A DNA stretch of 64,000 nucleotides, taken from NCBI GenBank assembly GCA_964016985.1, contig OZ024825.1, positions 5,512,056 to 5,576,055 on the forward strand. Reading direction: 5' to 3'. This document shows positions 20,670 to 31,992 of the stretch, piece by piece. Every line of letters starts with the position of its first letter. Within the stretch, counting starts at the first letter, position 1. A model generated the notes under the pieces. That model was given only the letters and a program-made list of their open reading frames with translations, was not told the DNA's origin and did no database searches. A program made the position numbers and the translations under genes. Source of the DNA: Anodontia alba (taxonomy: Eukaryota > Mollusca > Bivalvia > Lucinida > Lucinidae).

Positions 20670-21530
20670 AATTTGCCATTTGAATATATGCAGTCTTTGA
20701 CTACTGTAATGAAAATCGTTGGTAAAAGTGTTGCCAAAGAGGAAGTACGGGCCCACATAAAAGCTCGCCCTAAGATAGACTGTTCTTTGAAACAAATATC
20801 TGCTGAAATTTCTGTTGTTTACAGATCTTATGATATTGTTTGTAGATGGAAAAAGTTTGATTCTGGAATTCTGGGTTAAGAGTCAATCAAGAATGCACCC
20901 AAATCAGAAAGGCCAAAGTCTGCATCTTGTGATGAAATTGTATCAAAAGTATAAGAAATTGTTGAAAGAGATGCTAAGTATACACTACATGATATAGCAT
21001 GAATGGTTTGCATCTCACTATCAAGAGTTCATTACATTCTAAAGAATATCTTGAATGTAAGGAAGATTTCTGCCAAGTGGGCACCTCATTTGGTGACTGA
21101 TGTTCAAAAGAAGCAGACAGTTAAAACAGCCGAACAACTGCTCAAAATATTTCACCAATTTGATGAAAAAAAAAAATGCAAATGTAGTCAATGGCAGGGA
21201 AATTTGGGTTCATTATTTTGAACCTGTTAAGAAGTTTAGCAATAAAATATGGGCCACCAAAAACAGCAAAGACCAGTAATTGCAATAAAGGTTACAGAAA
21301 AATACTACAAAGATATGGTATTTAAGAAATTGAAAAAATACTATAAGAAATGGTGCCCAGTCATGGATTTCAAACATGTTCGACTTTTACATTATAATAC
21401 CCCAGCCCATGTGTCTGCCATTGTTACAAATTTTTTACAAAGAGAAGTTTTACCACACCCTCATTATTCACCAGACCATGCCCTTTGTGAATTCTTCACT
21501 TTTCCAAAATTGAAAACCTTCCTAGACTGG
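20670..21530 (+). pseudogene. Mariner transposase fossil
   Basis: Plus-strand frames at 20673-20879, 20815-20997, 21003-21221 and 21249-21530 add up to a broken mariner-family transposase. The helix-turn-helix part has VCRWKKF. The linker has SRVHYILKNILNVRKISAKW and KKQTVKTAEQLLKIF. The C-terminal part has HYNTPAHVSAIVTNFLQREV and PHPHYSPDHALCEFFTFPKL. At least two frameshifts and stops are present, and the 3' end runs straight into a pearl-like array. It is dead and antisense to the host gene. Confidence 0.85.
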
Positions 21531-22734
21531 TCCAGACAGGGCCACAACTGTGTCGTAAATTTGAGAAAATTGACATGTAACAATCCCAACCTAGATCTCG
21601 TTAGGGTCAATGCATATGCAAAATTTAATCAAATTCCATCGATTTGTTCACAAGATATTGAGCGGAACCAAAATTCTGACAATAGCCAAGGGCCATAACT
21701 CTGATGTAAATTTGCAAAAATTTGACATGTCACAATTCCAACCTAGATCTGATTAAGGTCAATGCATATGCAAAATTTGATCAAATTCTATCAATTCATT
21801 CACAAGATATTGAGCAGAAACAACATTCTGACAACAACCAAGGGACATAACCATATTGTAAATTTTCAAAAATTGAAACATAGCAATCCCAATGTAGATC
21901 CAGTCAGTTTCAATGATTAAGTAAAATTTGGTGTAATTCCATCAATTTGTTCTCAAGATATTGAGTGAAAATGAAATTATGGTGATAATCAAGGCCCATA
22001 ACTCTATTGACCATTTCCAAAAATCAATGTGTAACAATTCCCACTTAAACCTGGTATGCAAAATTTGATCAAATTCCATCAATTTGTTACAAGATGTTGA
22101 ATGGAAACAACATTTTGACAATAACCAAAGCCCATAACCATGTTGTAAATTTTCAAAAATAGATGAATATTAAAAATTTCGTCTAATTCCATCAATTCAT
22201 TCTCAAGGAAACGAAATTCTGATGATATTCAAGGGCCATAACTGTTGTAAATTTGCAAAAATTGACCCATAAGAATCCCAGCCTAGATGTGGTTAAGGTC
22301 AATGCATATGCAAAATTTGATCAAATCCAATTAATGTGTTCAGAAGATACTGAGCAGAAACAAAATTCCGACAATAACCAAGGGCTGTTGTAAATTTGCA
22401 AAAATTAATTTGTGCAATAATCCCAACCTAGAGCTGGTTAAGGTTAATGCATGTGCAAAATTTGATTGAATTCCATCAATTGTTTAAGAACATATTGAGC
22501 AGAAACAAAACTTTGACAATAACCAAGGGCCATAACTCTGTTGTAAATTTTCGAAAATTGACCCATAAGAATACCAAAGTAGATCTGGTCAATGTTGAAG
22601 CATATACAAAATTTGATCTAATTCCAGGAATTCGTTCTCAAGATAAAGAGCACAAATGACAGGCTCACGGACAAGCTGAAAACAGTATAAGCCCCACCCC
22701 CACTCCAGACTTTGTATGCAGGAGGTATAAATAG
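21530..22734. mobile_element. Pearl-like element, about eight units of 110-150 bp
   Basis: CCAAGGGCCATAACTCTG, AAATTTGCAAAAATTGACA, AAGGTCAATGCATATGCAAA and TCAATTTGTTCTCAAGATAT recur through the region. It ends GGCTCACGGACAAG and GTATGCAGGAGGTATAAATA. Confidence 0.75.
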
Positions 22735-23169
22735 CATTTATTTCTTTCATATATTTATATTTTCACATGGTCTGTAAACAAAGGTGGTCTTTAAGACAGG
22801 TTTAACTGTAACACTTTGTTGATTATCAAACTTAAGTACACTAATACAAAACTAGAGCTGTCAGAGTTCTAACATGTTTACACAATCAATTTTTCATTAA
22901 ATTCTGTTAAATAATAAAATAAAAGAGTTTAATAATGCTCGAAAAATACTGCACACATTCATTATTTTGACATAGTTTGAAATGTACGAACTGTCATGGG
23001 AACTGATGCAATGGCTGAACGTATTTCTCAACTTCTTTTTGAATGTTTGAGAAACACTAAAAAAACTATGGTAACATTCTTATATATTTAGAAAATGTGG
23101 TTTATTCTCCACCAACTGAGCTATGTTTTGTGTTGCAAAGCACTGTCAGACTTCAAAACAAATGTATTT

Positions 23170-24135
23170 TCTTACCTGTCGTGGTGTATATCCTTTGAAA
23201 AATACCATTTATGATGTATTACGACCATACAGCCAGTGCATACTTTAAACATGGGGTCACTGTCCATATGTTACCAGGTTTAAACTTTGTCACCCTTACA
23301 GTTATTGAGAAAAGTTTGGTGAAAATTTTTCATTAATGGCAAATTGTAGAACCTATCAAGGGTTTTAACTCAAAGAGATATAAACCCTTGTCCCTCATTC
23401 TGGTATACAAGATACATCAGTCCACTGTCCACGCGTGTATCAAATTTAAACTTTACAGCTTTCATAGTTCTCAAGAAATCTATAACAAAACTTTTTCTTC
23501 GATGGTAAATTGTAAAATCTATCTATTTTTAATTTATGGCAAATTTTGTAAAACCTATCACGGGATATAACTTGAAAAGTTATGGGCCCTTGGCCCTGAT
23601 TCTGGTTTACACAATCCATTAACCCATTGTCCATGTGTGCACCAGGTTTCAACTTTGTAACCCTTACAGTTCTTGAGAAAAGTGTGACGAAATTTTTTCC
23701 TTAATGCCAAATTGTAAAACCTATCAAGGGATGTAACTCCAAGAGTTATGAGCCCTTGGCCCTGATTTTCATATACACAATACATCAGCCCATTGTGCAT
23801 GTGTGCACCAAGTTTCAACTTTACAGTTTTCTTAGTTCTGGAGAACTCTGTAACACATTTTTTCATTCATGGAAAATTGTAAAACCTATCAAGGGATGTT
23901 ACTCCAAAAGTTATGGGTCCTTGCCACTGATTCTGGTAAACACAATACACCAACCCACTGGGTATGTGTGTACCAAGTTTCAAATTTGCAACCCTTACAG
24001 TTCTTGAGAAGAAGCGACAAATTTATCTGATGAGGATGGACGGAATGGCGGATGGAAGGAATGACAGAAGGAAGGAATGATGGAAGGACAAGGCAAATCC
24101 AGTTTAGCCCCACCTTTTTCAAAGCGGAGCTATAA
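23170..24135. mobile_element. Pearl-like element, about five units of 160 bp
   Basis: AACCTATCAAGGGATGTAAC, GAGTTATGGGCCCTTGGCCC, ACACAATACATCAGCCCATT and GTGCACCAAGTTTCAACTTT recur. A GGAA/GGAC-rich run (24030-24090) and a TATAAATAG end complete the pattern. Confidence 0.75.
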
Positions 24136-24300
24136 ATAGCAGATGACAAATGAGCGATTTATCAAGAGAATGAATTCTGGCATTTCATACAAATCATCTC
24201 CTAAGGAGACAAATGACTTGCGTGAAACATCAAGTCTTATCTGGAGAAAAATATTTTAATATGTCATTTGCTGATACTTAAACAACCATCTGCTATTTAA
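24128..24300. mobile_element. G-family MITE
   Basis: AAATAGCAGATGACAAATGA start, the pair ACAAATCATCTCCTAAGGAG / CAAATGACTTGCGTGAAA and CATTTGCTGATACTTAA end. Confidence 0.55.
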
Positions 24301-24619
24301 TTGTTAATTGTTCAAATCCTGTTCTATGCAGAATCCTTCTCACAACTATGATGTCGTCTTGACAGGGTCTGTATGAAACACTATGGAATGACAGAAAAGA
24401 AAGATTGACTAACACATCATGCACCACAGGCCATAATGATTGGCACTGAAAACAGTGTAGATCCAGATGAGAGGGCAAACAGTTTGGACCCAGATCAGGC
24501 CCAACATTTTATCGGGTCTAATCTGGGTCCCAACTGATTGCAAAGGTTATCAACAGATAGCAAAAGTCGCCATTAGAAGGAAGAGATAAGTAAAGCTGAG
24601 ACAGGGTTCCTAAACATAC

Positions 24620-24726
24620 CTGTATCCATTGAAGTCAGCATCGCCATGGGTAGGGCTGAGATCACCTGTCAACATTCTGAATGTTGTTGTTTTACCAGCT
24701 CCATTCACTCCCAATAAACCAAAACA
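24620..24726 (-). CDS. ABCA2: ABCA2-like exon 14: Walker A of NBD2
   Basis: Residues 660-694, ending on AG of a split Arg codon. The acceptor is ATTTTTAG|TGT and the donor TACAG|GTATGT. The peptide [20 protein letters not shown] then [15 protein letters not shown] holds the complete P-loop GVNGAGKT (residues 665-672) with Lys671 and Thr672. The site therefore looks competent for nucleotide binding. Confidence 0.98.
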
Positions 24727-25224
24727 CTAAAAATAGTCAAAACAGGAAGTGTCAATAAGCAGAGGTTATTAGATACACCACACACCTGCATGGTAATGAC
24801 CGTCTTCTGATAAATTATTAAGTAAGATAAGAAGCAGAAACCAAAACGTAATGGATAGACGGACATACAGACAGATAATGTGAAAACAGTATAACACTCC
24901 CATTTCCCCCCAATAAACACAGTTTGCTGGGAGTACAATGATGAGAGTCTCATCAGATAAAATTTAGGCTTAAGGTAAATAAATATATTTGGAAGACTTT
25001 CCATTTTCCAAGACTTTCCAAGGAAATAAACTTTTGTGGATGCCTGTTTAGTTTAAACATATTTTATTTCCAATAAACAAGGAATGTGGTTTGACCACAA
25101 GTTATACCAACATTAGAATCAGTCCTTCCCCTACAATACAAAACACACATAATATGTAACACAATAGCATATAAACTAGTATTTAAATTTGAAATCAATT
25201 AACAAGAAAAAGTAAGAAGAAGAA

Positions 25225-25400
25225 TGCCTGTTTGTCTTCCTGCATGTCAAAACCCTTCTGAAAAGGGATCTAATCTAAAAGGAAAGAATTTGCTCCCATT
25301 GGGAGCAAATTCTTTCCTTTTAGAGTAGATCCCTTTTCAGAAGGGGACAAAACAATTTTGACAGTTGCCTCTCTTGAAAGTGTATCTTTTCCCATTAATT
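25225..25400. mobile_element. J-family MITE, complete hairpin
   Basis: TCTAAAAGGAAAGAATTTGC / GCAAATTCTTTCCTTTTAGA around TCCCATTGGGA, flanked by CTTCTGAAAAGGGATC and GATCCCTTTTCAGAAG. Confidence 0.8.
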
Positions 25401-25554
25401 CATTTTCAAACAGCTAAAGCCTAGATCAGCCTGCACATCTGCAAAGTCTGATCAGTGCCTTGTTTTCTACCAGTAGATTGTGAATACACCTGTCATCTTT
25501 TATTTCCTAAAAACATTGAAGCACTAAGATCTAAACTAGAATTTGTTTTTCTAC

Positions 25555-26442
25555 AAAAACATAGATGTCTCCCCACTTTTTGGAGTCATATTGTATTGTA
25601 CATTCAGTAAACATTTATATTAACTACTGAGATTCCAAAGAAAATAACTCAAAAAGTATAAATGCAAGACTTATGGTTCTGGCACTAATACTGATTGATA
25701 TTCGTATAAAATTTGGTGAAGATATCTTGAACAGTTTTTAAGTTATAGAGTGAACACCTTTCTTATGATGGACAAATTTCCAAACAAAATAATTCAAAAA
25801 GTACAAATGCAAGAGTTATGGTTCTTGCATTCTGCATGGCATCTAATGTTGATTGATATTTACATGAAGTTTCTTGAAGCTATCTTGAACAGGTTTCAAA
25901 TTACAAAGCGGACATGATTTTGTGATGGACAAAGTTCCAAGGAAATAACTCAAAAAGTATAAATGTGAGAGTTATGGTTCTTGCACTCTGCACATCATCT
26001 AATGTTGATATTTAAATGAAGTTTCGTGAAGATAGCTAGAACAGTTTTCAATTTATAAAGCAGACACAATTTTGTGACAGTCGAAGGGAAATAACTCAAA
26101 AAGTATAAATGCAAGTTATGGTTCTTGCACTCTGCATGTCTTCTAATGTTTATTGATATTTATATGAAGTTTTGTGAAGATAGCCTGAACGTTTTTTAAG
26201 TTATAGAGCATACACAATTTTGTGACAGAGTCCATGGGAAATCACTCAAAAAGTATAAATGCAAGAGTTATGGTTCTTGCACTCTGCACATTGTCTAATG
26301 TTGATTGATATTTATATGAAGTTTCGTGAAGATAGCTTGAACAGTTTTCAAGTTATAGAGCTGACACGAGTGTGACAGACAGACAGACACCTGGGGGAAA
26401 AACAATATGTCTCCCAACCCTAAAGGGGGGGAGACATAAAAA
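25555..26442. mobile_element. Pearl-like element, five units of about 150 bp
   Basis: GGAAATAACTCAAAAAGTAT, GAGTTATGGTTCTTGCACTC, GATTGATATTTATATGAAGT and GAAGATAGCTTGAACAG recur. An ACAG run (26377-26392) precedes the terminal pair ATGTCTCCC / GGGGGAGACATAAAAA. Confidence 0.8.
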
Positions 26443-26621
26443 TGCATTGAATTTTCGAGCAGGATATTGTAAAAAGAGGAAATTCCAAGTATATAAGAAA
26501 CAGGATTAATGGTAATCTGGTTTTATGAAGCTAACAAAATTAACATTCACTCCAAAATAGTGGGAGTCAACAAGTTTTTCTTTAAAATTTTCAGCTGATC
26601 AATGATCAGTGATACACTCAC

Positions 26622-26693
26622 CTCACCAGCAGGGACGCCAATACAGAGGTTATCTACCGCAAGTTGACGTCCAAGTTTTCTTGTTTTATATAC
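26622..26693 (-). CDS. ABCA2: ABCA2-like exon 13: A-loop and first strands of NBD2
   Basis: Exactly 24 codons, residues 636-659, phase 0 at both ends. The acceptor is GTTGCAG|GTA and the donor GGTGAG|GTGAGT. The peptide VYKTRKLGRQLAVDNLCIGV then PAGE starts with the V-Y whose Tyr stacks on the ATP adenine in ABC proteins (A-loop). It ends immediately before the CFGLLG.NGAGKT strand. A shift by four bases to another GTGAG would break the frame, so this donor is preferred. Confidence 0.95.
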
Positions 26694-27295
26694 CTGCAAC
26701 AGACAAGTGAAACAACAATTAGTTTTACAAGAAATAAAGAGCTTTACATGTGTTAAACATTTGGACACAGACTCATGCACTTTTTCCTTTTTAAATCTCT
26801 GATCCACTTTAATAGATGTTTATGGTTATTTCTTTTTATCTGTTGAAAGAATGTTTAATACATTTGAAACCAAACTGTAATATAGTATCTTCATCTCAGT
26901 TTAAGTCAAAGCTCCAGATAATACATATATCCAGATATATACATGTAATAATATTACATATCTGAAGCTATTTAATTTATAATTCCCAGGAGAAAATATT
27001 TCCTTTAGAAGGTTATCACACCGCGAGACAAGAGTAGATGACGTAACTTTGCAAAATGTATTGACATCATTTGAAATAGCACAAAACAGAATCCAAAGGA
27101 AAAAAAATCATTTTTATGATATGTAATATATAAGTTAATACACACAGAGTTTACAATACAGGAAATATTTGCCTCAAGACTTGCAAATCTTATAAACAAA
27201 CACATGCTATGCACTCCTTTGTTTATTGGACTTGCAAATCTCTTAGGAAATATTTCCTGTATTCTAAATTCAGGGTGCATTAACCTCTATTTCTT

Positions 27296-27420
27296 AATGC
27301 TCCATGAAACCTTATGTTGTGAATACTCATTCGAAGTGCCTCAGCAAGGTATACTAAATAAATACCTACAACATAATATGTTTTCATGGAGAAGTAAGAA
27401 AAATATCAACATGTTTTAAT
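27296..27420. mobile_element. F-family remnant
   Basis: CTCCATGAAACCTTATGTTG and CATAATATGTTTTCATGGAG are an inverted pair around GAAGTGCCTCAGCAAGG. Confidence 0.6.
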
Positions 27421-27718
27421 TGGACTCTGTGGATCTGTGAGACATGTGCTCAAAGTACACAGATACCCCATCTCGCACACTTTCAAAATTCTGTAGTCAG
27501 AAGACTGAAACCAAAATGACAATGAGTATGTTATTAACCCCCACTTGGTAAAATTAATTGCTTCCCTTAAAAAAATTCTTCATGGTTTTCTTTATGAAAT
27601 TATAAGATTTTACGGATTGGATTTTTAGTACATTTACTATAATTCGTAAATACTGATATAATTTGGCTTAATCTGGATGGTAAAATTTGGGACACATGAC
27701 ATAGGTAATTCTCTTATC

Positions 27719-27928
27719 TTAACCCTTGTCCTGCTGAACCTGGATATAGCCTGCCTTTGCAAACAGTGTAGATCCAGATCAGTTGGCTTCTAAGAAGCCA
27801 ACTGATCTGGATCTGCACTGTTTGCCATTCAGTATGTGAATTTACAACAATCTGGAATAAGTAATCTGATTGGCTGAAAATTTGAAAAGGGTGTGTCATC
27901 TTAATTTATTCAACAGGACAAGGGTTAA
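27719..27928. mobile_element. C-family TTAA MITE, complete
   Basis: TTAACCCTTGTCCTGCTGAA to CAACAGGACAAGGGTTAA. Hairpin at about 27759-27830 with the apex TTGGCTTCTAAGAAGCCAA. Confidence 0.9.
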
Positions 27929-27939
27929 AAGACCTGGAT

Positions 27940-28168
27940 ACACTAGGTAGATTTGCTGCCATTCTTACATGGGAGATAGCTTTTCTGACTTCCTGGAAGA
28001 CAATTTTGTGACTTCCTGTTTGCTTTCCAGCACACCATCTTATGGAAAGGGGTCCGGTCTAAAAGGAAAGAATTTGATCCCAAATTCTTTCCTTTTAGAG
28101 TGGATCCTTTTTCAGAAGGAAAGCAAAATAATTTTGACAGAGATAACTCCCTTGAAAGTGCATCTACT
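27940..28168. mobile_element. J-family MITE
   Basis: The hairpin TCTAAAAGGAAAGAATTTGA / CAAATTCTTTCCTTTTAGAG lies inside outer segments GACTTCCTGTTTGCTTTCC and CTCCCTTGAAAGTGCATC. Confidence 0.7.
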
Positions 28169-28171
28169 CCC

Positions 28172-28646
28172 CTTAATACTTAGCACTCTGGGTAAAAATT
28201 TCAGCAGACAACATTTTGAAATATCTGCTTATTTTTTCTAGAAAATAGGCTTTTATATTTTATGCAAATTGTCTCCTAATTTGCATGAAATATCAAAGCC
28301 TATTTTATACGAAAAATGAGAAAAATATAATCAATTTGTCATCTCATTACGAAAACACGCCTATTCAAATATATTGAAAATTTTACAACCAGAAGAGGAA
28401 AAATTTCAGATAAAAAATTCTGATATTTTTCTTATTTCTGTTCAAAACATAGATTGTAGGTACTCGTTAGAACTGCCTCAATGAGGCGGTTCTAACAAGT
28501 ACCCACAATCTATGTTTTTGAGCAGAAATAAGAAAAATAATGTATACCCCTATAAACCCCCGTTTTACTATATAAAAGTGGGGTTTAAAGGGGTCAAAAT
28601 TATATAGGTATGTTTTCGTGATGGCTGAATTTGCTCAGAGTGAAGT
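28172..28646. mobile_element. G-family MITE split by an E element
   Basis: CTTAGCACTCTGGGTAAAAA to TTTGTCATCT at the left, and CTGAATTTGCTCAGAGTG at the right, rejoin across the E element at 28345-28623. Confidence 0.75.
28345..28623. mobile_element. E-family MITE, complete
   Basis: CATTACGAAAACACGCCTAT to ATGTTTTCGTGATG. Inner ACATAGATTGTAGGTACTCG / AGTACCCACAATCTATGT hairpin with the apex TGCCTCAATGAGGCG; right sub-terminal TATAAAAGTGGGGTTTAAAG. Confidence 0.85.
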
Positions 28647-28778
28647 TTGAGTTTTTATTTCATGATCAATCTCCACGAAAGAATGTTGCCGACCTCGGCG
28701 GGGGTTGAACCCGCGACCTCCTAGTCTCCAGTTGGACAGCGCATCCAACTGAGCTACCGAGGCCGGCTTGAGTTTTTA
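28647..28778 (-). mobile_element. Short SINE-1 (tRNA-like head) with 11-bp duplication
   Basis: The body 28658-28767 is flanked by identical TTGAGTTTTTA at 28647-28657 and 28768-28778. In minus sense the head has a pol III A box TAGCTCAGTTGG (28756-28745) and a B-box-like GGTTCAACCCC (28711-28701). It stops soon after the head (AACATTCTTTCGTGGAG), so the usual tail is absent. The duplication nearest the exon begins seven bases inside the intron after exon 12. Confidence 0.88.
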
Positions 28779-28784
28779 CGATAC

Positions 28785-28905
28785 CTTTGTGAGGTTTTCA
28801 AGCCTAAGCAGATCTTTCTTTCCATTTCCCCGCAACACTCTCCTTCTCTCCGTGGCCACGTCCACATCTTCATCAACATCATCTTTTTGAACATACTTAG
28901 GTTTC
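28785..28905 (-). CDS. ABCA2: ABCA2-like exon 12: acidic linker into NBD2
   Basis: Residues 596-635, phase 0 at its end. The acceptor is TTTGTTTAG|GAA and the donor ACAAAG|GTATCG. The peptide KPKYVQKDDVDEDVDVATER then RRVLRGNGKKDLLRLENLTK carries the acidic DDVD.DV..ER..VL block and the LENLTK start of the ATPase fold. A SINE was inserted seven bases beyond the donor, and a degraded copy of the exon start lies at about 28941-29020. Both are discussed as findings. Confidence 0.95.
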
Positions 28906-28940
28906 CTAAACAAAAACATTAACTCTGATTAAATACAGTG

Positions 28941-29025
28941 TGACACTCTCTTCATCAACATCACCTTTCTGTACATACTTAGGTTTTGTAAATATAAACA
29001 TAAACTTTCATTAAATACTGCAAAT
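28941..29025 (-). pseudogene. Degraded duplicate of the exon 12 start
   Basis: CTTCATCAACATCACCTTTC followed by TACATACTTAGGTTTTG repeats the first third of exon 12 and its upstream intron (28869-28935), with ATTAAATAC at the end of both. The acceptor AG of the exon is changed in this copy (TTTAG to TTTAC), so it cannot be spliced the same way. Confidence 0.8.
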
Positions 29026-29471
29026 CCATCATTAAATACTGCAAAAACTGAAATTTAACACTGCAAAACAATTCTTCATATAGTTACAGTAACTACCCAG
29101 AAACCCTTAAACTTTTATATTCTTGAAAAAAAGTAACTTTTGAACATTCAATGTGTTGGGAATAGTATACCTATACTACTGTTGGGACTGAGTTGCGTAG
29201 TCTAACAGTTACTATGACTATCCCATGAGTTTGAACCATATTTGGGCTGAATAATTTTCAGATCAGAAATGCATATGACTACATATGTGCCCCATGTTAA
29301 GTAGACAGGGCTGGGCTTGGTGAAGGACAGCAACACCAAACATACATAGATATGAAAGCAATGCCAGTGCACCATACAGTGGAGTGGGCTGCCCCTCTTG
29401 CCCTTTCCTGCCAGCCCTCTGTCCTTTAAAATCAAATGCTACATTCTGGTTTAAAAAAAGTTATCAACATT

Positions 29472-29665
29472 TAAACTTTACCACTCTCTGGGCTACTTCA
29501 GCAGATGACAAACTGATATTTTTCTTATTTTTCCCAGAAAACAGGATTTGACATTTCATGCAAATTGTCTCAACTGGAGACAATTTGCATGGCATGTCAA
29601 ATCCTGTTTTCTGGGGAAAAATAAAAAAAATATTTCAGTACATCATCTGCTGAAAAGTGCCCCAC
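29472..29665. mobile_element. G-family MITE
   Basis: AGCAGATGACAAACTGATAT start and the long hairpin CAGGATTTGACATTTCATGC / GCATGGCATGTCAAATCCTG. Confidence 0.75.
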
Positions 29666-29999
29666 CCAGCACCCCTCTGCCCTCAAATCCTTGCTGGAGC
29701 ACTGAATGCTATACAAACACACACACATTAACACTGCATCTATGTGCTCAGGTGCCTGGTATCATTCAATATCTCTGCAACAACAAATCTTTTGGGACAC
29801 CAACCAAGCATCAGATACGTGAATGTATTATATTAGTTGTCAAATGCAGTAACTGTTTTCCCTATGTCACAATGAAAATGTTCCATATTTATCCTAAGTA
29901 TTTGGACAGACAGGCCTGTGCAAACAGTATATGCCCAGATCAGATGTCACAGAATGCACCATCTGATTTGATTCTACACTATTCACCTGGGCCCAGTTG

Positions 30000-30226
30000 T
30001 TCAAAGCTAACGATGTCGTTAGTTAACGATTCGTTAAAATTTACATTGAGTGATACGCAAATATGCTGAAATTTTTGCTGAAAAAATGTGAGTAGCTTAG
30101 TGCAAAAGCTACTCACATTTTTTCAGCAAAAAATATCAGAATATTGTATATTGAATCCCCTAAAACAGCTAACCAAATGACCCTTAACGAGCTTGTTAAG
30201 CTAACGACGCTTTGAACAACTGGGCC
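30000..30226. mobile_element. D-family MITE with CTG duplication
   Basis: GGCCCAGTTGTTCAAAGC to GCTTTGAACAACTGGGCC, CTG on each side (29997-29999, 30227-30229). The hairpin AAAAAATGTGAGTAGCTTAG is at the centre. The flanks (AGATCAGATGTCACAGAATG, CACC) belong to a broken A element at about 29890-29996. Confidence 0.88.
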
Positions 30227-30540
30227 CTGATACTGCAGCAACATTATATTTATCACATTAGCCATCTGGCAACTATATATGCCATCAAACAATACAATAG
30301 CCTGCAAGTATAGAAAGTTCATAATAATAATTAATCATATGTCCAAAGTATTAACAAAACTCATTTTAGCACAGAACTATACATTAAATAATGATTAAAG
30401 AGAAACAAAAAGGCTTACCTATAATAAAGATAAGAAAATATCCTTCTAAGAAATGAAATCAATTTATTTCCACTTGCCATTTTATCAGCATATACCTTGG
30501 TTGTAGAAATCAAATGTGTATGTTTAATGTTCTAAAATCT

Positions 30541-30698
30541 TAAACCTTGAAGTGCTAATCAGAACTGCAGCAGACAGCATTTGGATTTTTTAGCATTTTT
30601 CAGAGAAAATAAGACTAGACATTTCACGAAAATTGTCTGAAAAAAAAAAAAATAGAATGCTGTGTGCTACAACTTTGCTTCACACTTTAAGAGTTAAC
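30541..30698. mobile_element. H-family element
   Basis: TTAAACCTTGAAGTGCTAAT to GCTTCACACTTTAAGAGTTAA, with ACTAGACATTTCACGAAAAT inside. Confidence 0.65.
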
Positions 30699-30729
30699 AG
30701 TAAAAGTCCTAAGTTTCAAACTAGAGAAC

Positions 30730-30830
30730 TATGAAGAGAATTTTGGAAACGTAACCAATTTTGCAAAGGAAGGCAATTAAATTGCCTCCCTTTGCAAAAT
30801 TGATTACTTCTCTTTATTTCATAAGTGGAG
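30730..30830. repeat. Inverted repeat
   Basis: AATTTTGCAAAGGAAGGCAA and TTGCCTCCCTTTGCAAAATT form a hairpin at about 30757-30806. Confidence 0.75.
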
Positions 30831-31005
30831 GCAGATTATAAAGTTAAGTGTCATTATCATTTTTTTCTGTTCAAAATTTTAGAACATTCATCATAGAAAA
30901 AATACTATCTAGCTTGCAGTAACTTTTACTGTGTGTGTTTAAAAAGAATAATTAGGGTGAATAAGCTCTTTGAGGAGTAGTAAGAAATAGAAAATTATAG
31001 AAGTA

Positions 31006-31285
31006 CATTACGGAAACACGCCTATTCAAATATACTGAACAGTTTAACCACCAAAAAAATGAAAATTTTCAGATAAAAATTCAGATATTTCTCATACTTC
31101 TGGTCAAAACATAGATTGTGGGTACTGGTTAGAACTGCCTCGCTGAGGCAGTTCTAACGAGTACCCACAATCTATGTTTTTGAGCAGAAATAAGAAAAAT
31201 AATGTATACCCCTAGAAACCCCAATTTTACTATGTAAAAGTGGGGTATAAGGGGGTCAAAATTATATAGGCGTGTTTTCGTGATG
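31006..31285. mobile_element. E-family MITE, complete
   Basis: CATTACGGAAACACGCCTAT to ATAGGCGTGTTTTCGTGATG, with the apex GCCTCGCTGAGGC in the ACATAGATTGTGGGTACTGG hairpin. Confidence 0.88.
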
Positions 31286-31588
31286 AAATGACCTTGTAAT
31301 TAATTTTATTCATTTATTCTCAAATAAAAGGTCAGAAAATTGATTACAAAAATAATAATAATGAAAAAAAACAACAAAAAAAAAAAACACTTGTAACACA
31401 GTTTTTTCCATTTCCTGATTGATCTTTTATCATTATCTAACTTAGTGTAGAAAAAACACAGTACATGAAACCAGTTTAGTGACTGTTAATAAGTGAGTTT
31501 AAAAGAATTTGTGAATTAGAAATGTTTATAGAGCATTATGCCCTCACCCACATCCACTACACACACACACAACAGCTTTTCCTCAGTC

Positions 31589-31689
31589 TTAACCCTTGTC
31601 CTGCTGAATCTGGATATGTCCTACCTTAGCAAACAGTGAAGATCCAGATCAGAATGCTGCATCTCATCTTGGTCAACACTGTTTGCTAG
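31589..31689. mobile_element. C-family MITE, left half
   Basis: TTAACCCTTGTCCTGCTGAA then GTGAAGATCCAGATCAGAA and TGGTCAACACTGTTTGC; the hairpin has A-type arm sequence on one side. Confidence 0.65.
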
Positions 31690-31799
31690 TTTTCCATCAA
31701 TTTATAGACACAGCAACATGCTGTACAATAAACCTGTTCAATTTTTCGAAGAAGTATGGTAAGGAATTGAGGTGTACGATTACTTACGGTAACATATGG

Positions 31800-31992
31800 T
31801 ACCAGATAATATTTACACAGTTCCAGATAAAAAATATTTTTCTTACTTCTCAATGACAATATACATGAAAACATAAACAATGGGTACTCAACAGAAACAC
31901 ATAATGAGTACTCACAATTTATGTTTTTGCGGAGAAATGGAAAAATATCAATTTTGGTTTAAAAATGTGCCTTATTTGCAGCTATGCAAAAA
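31800..31992. mobile_element. F-family remnant
   Basis: TTCCAGATAAAAAATATTTT, GGGTACTCAACAG, ATGAGTACTCACAATTTATG and TTGCAGCTATGC. Confidence 0.5.

Noticed and set aside
21249..21698. Intact mariner transposase
   Set aside because: Only the C-terminal third is open and it runs into repeat; frameshifts and stops precede it.
28689..28767. Functional tRNA gene
   Set aside because: A and B boxes are present, but the copy is flanked by a target duplication and continues into SINE sequence; a related head occurs at 63265-63346 with a full SINE tail.
29548..30069. 173-residue plus-strand open frame
   Set aside because: It runs across a G element, an A remnant and the start of a D element; composition is repeat-derived.
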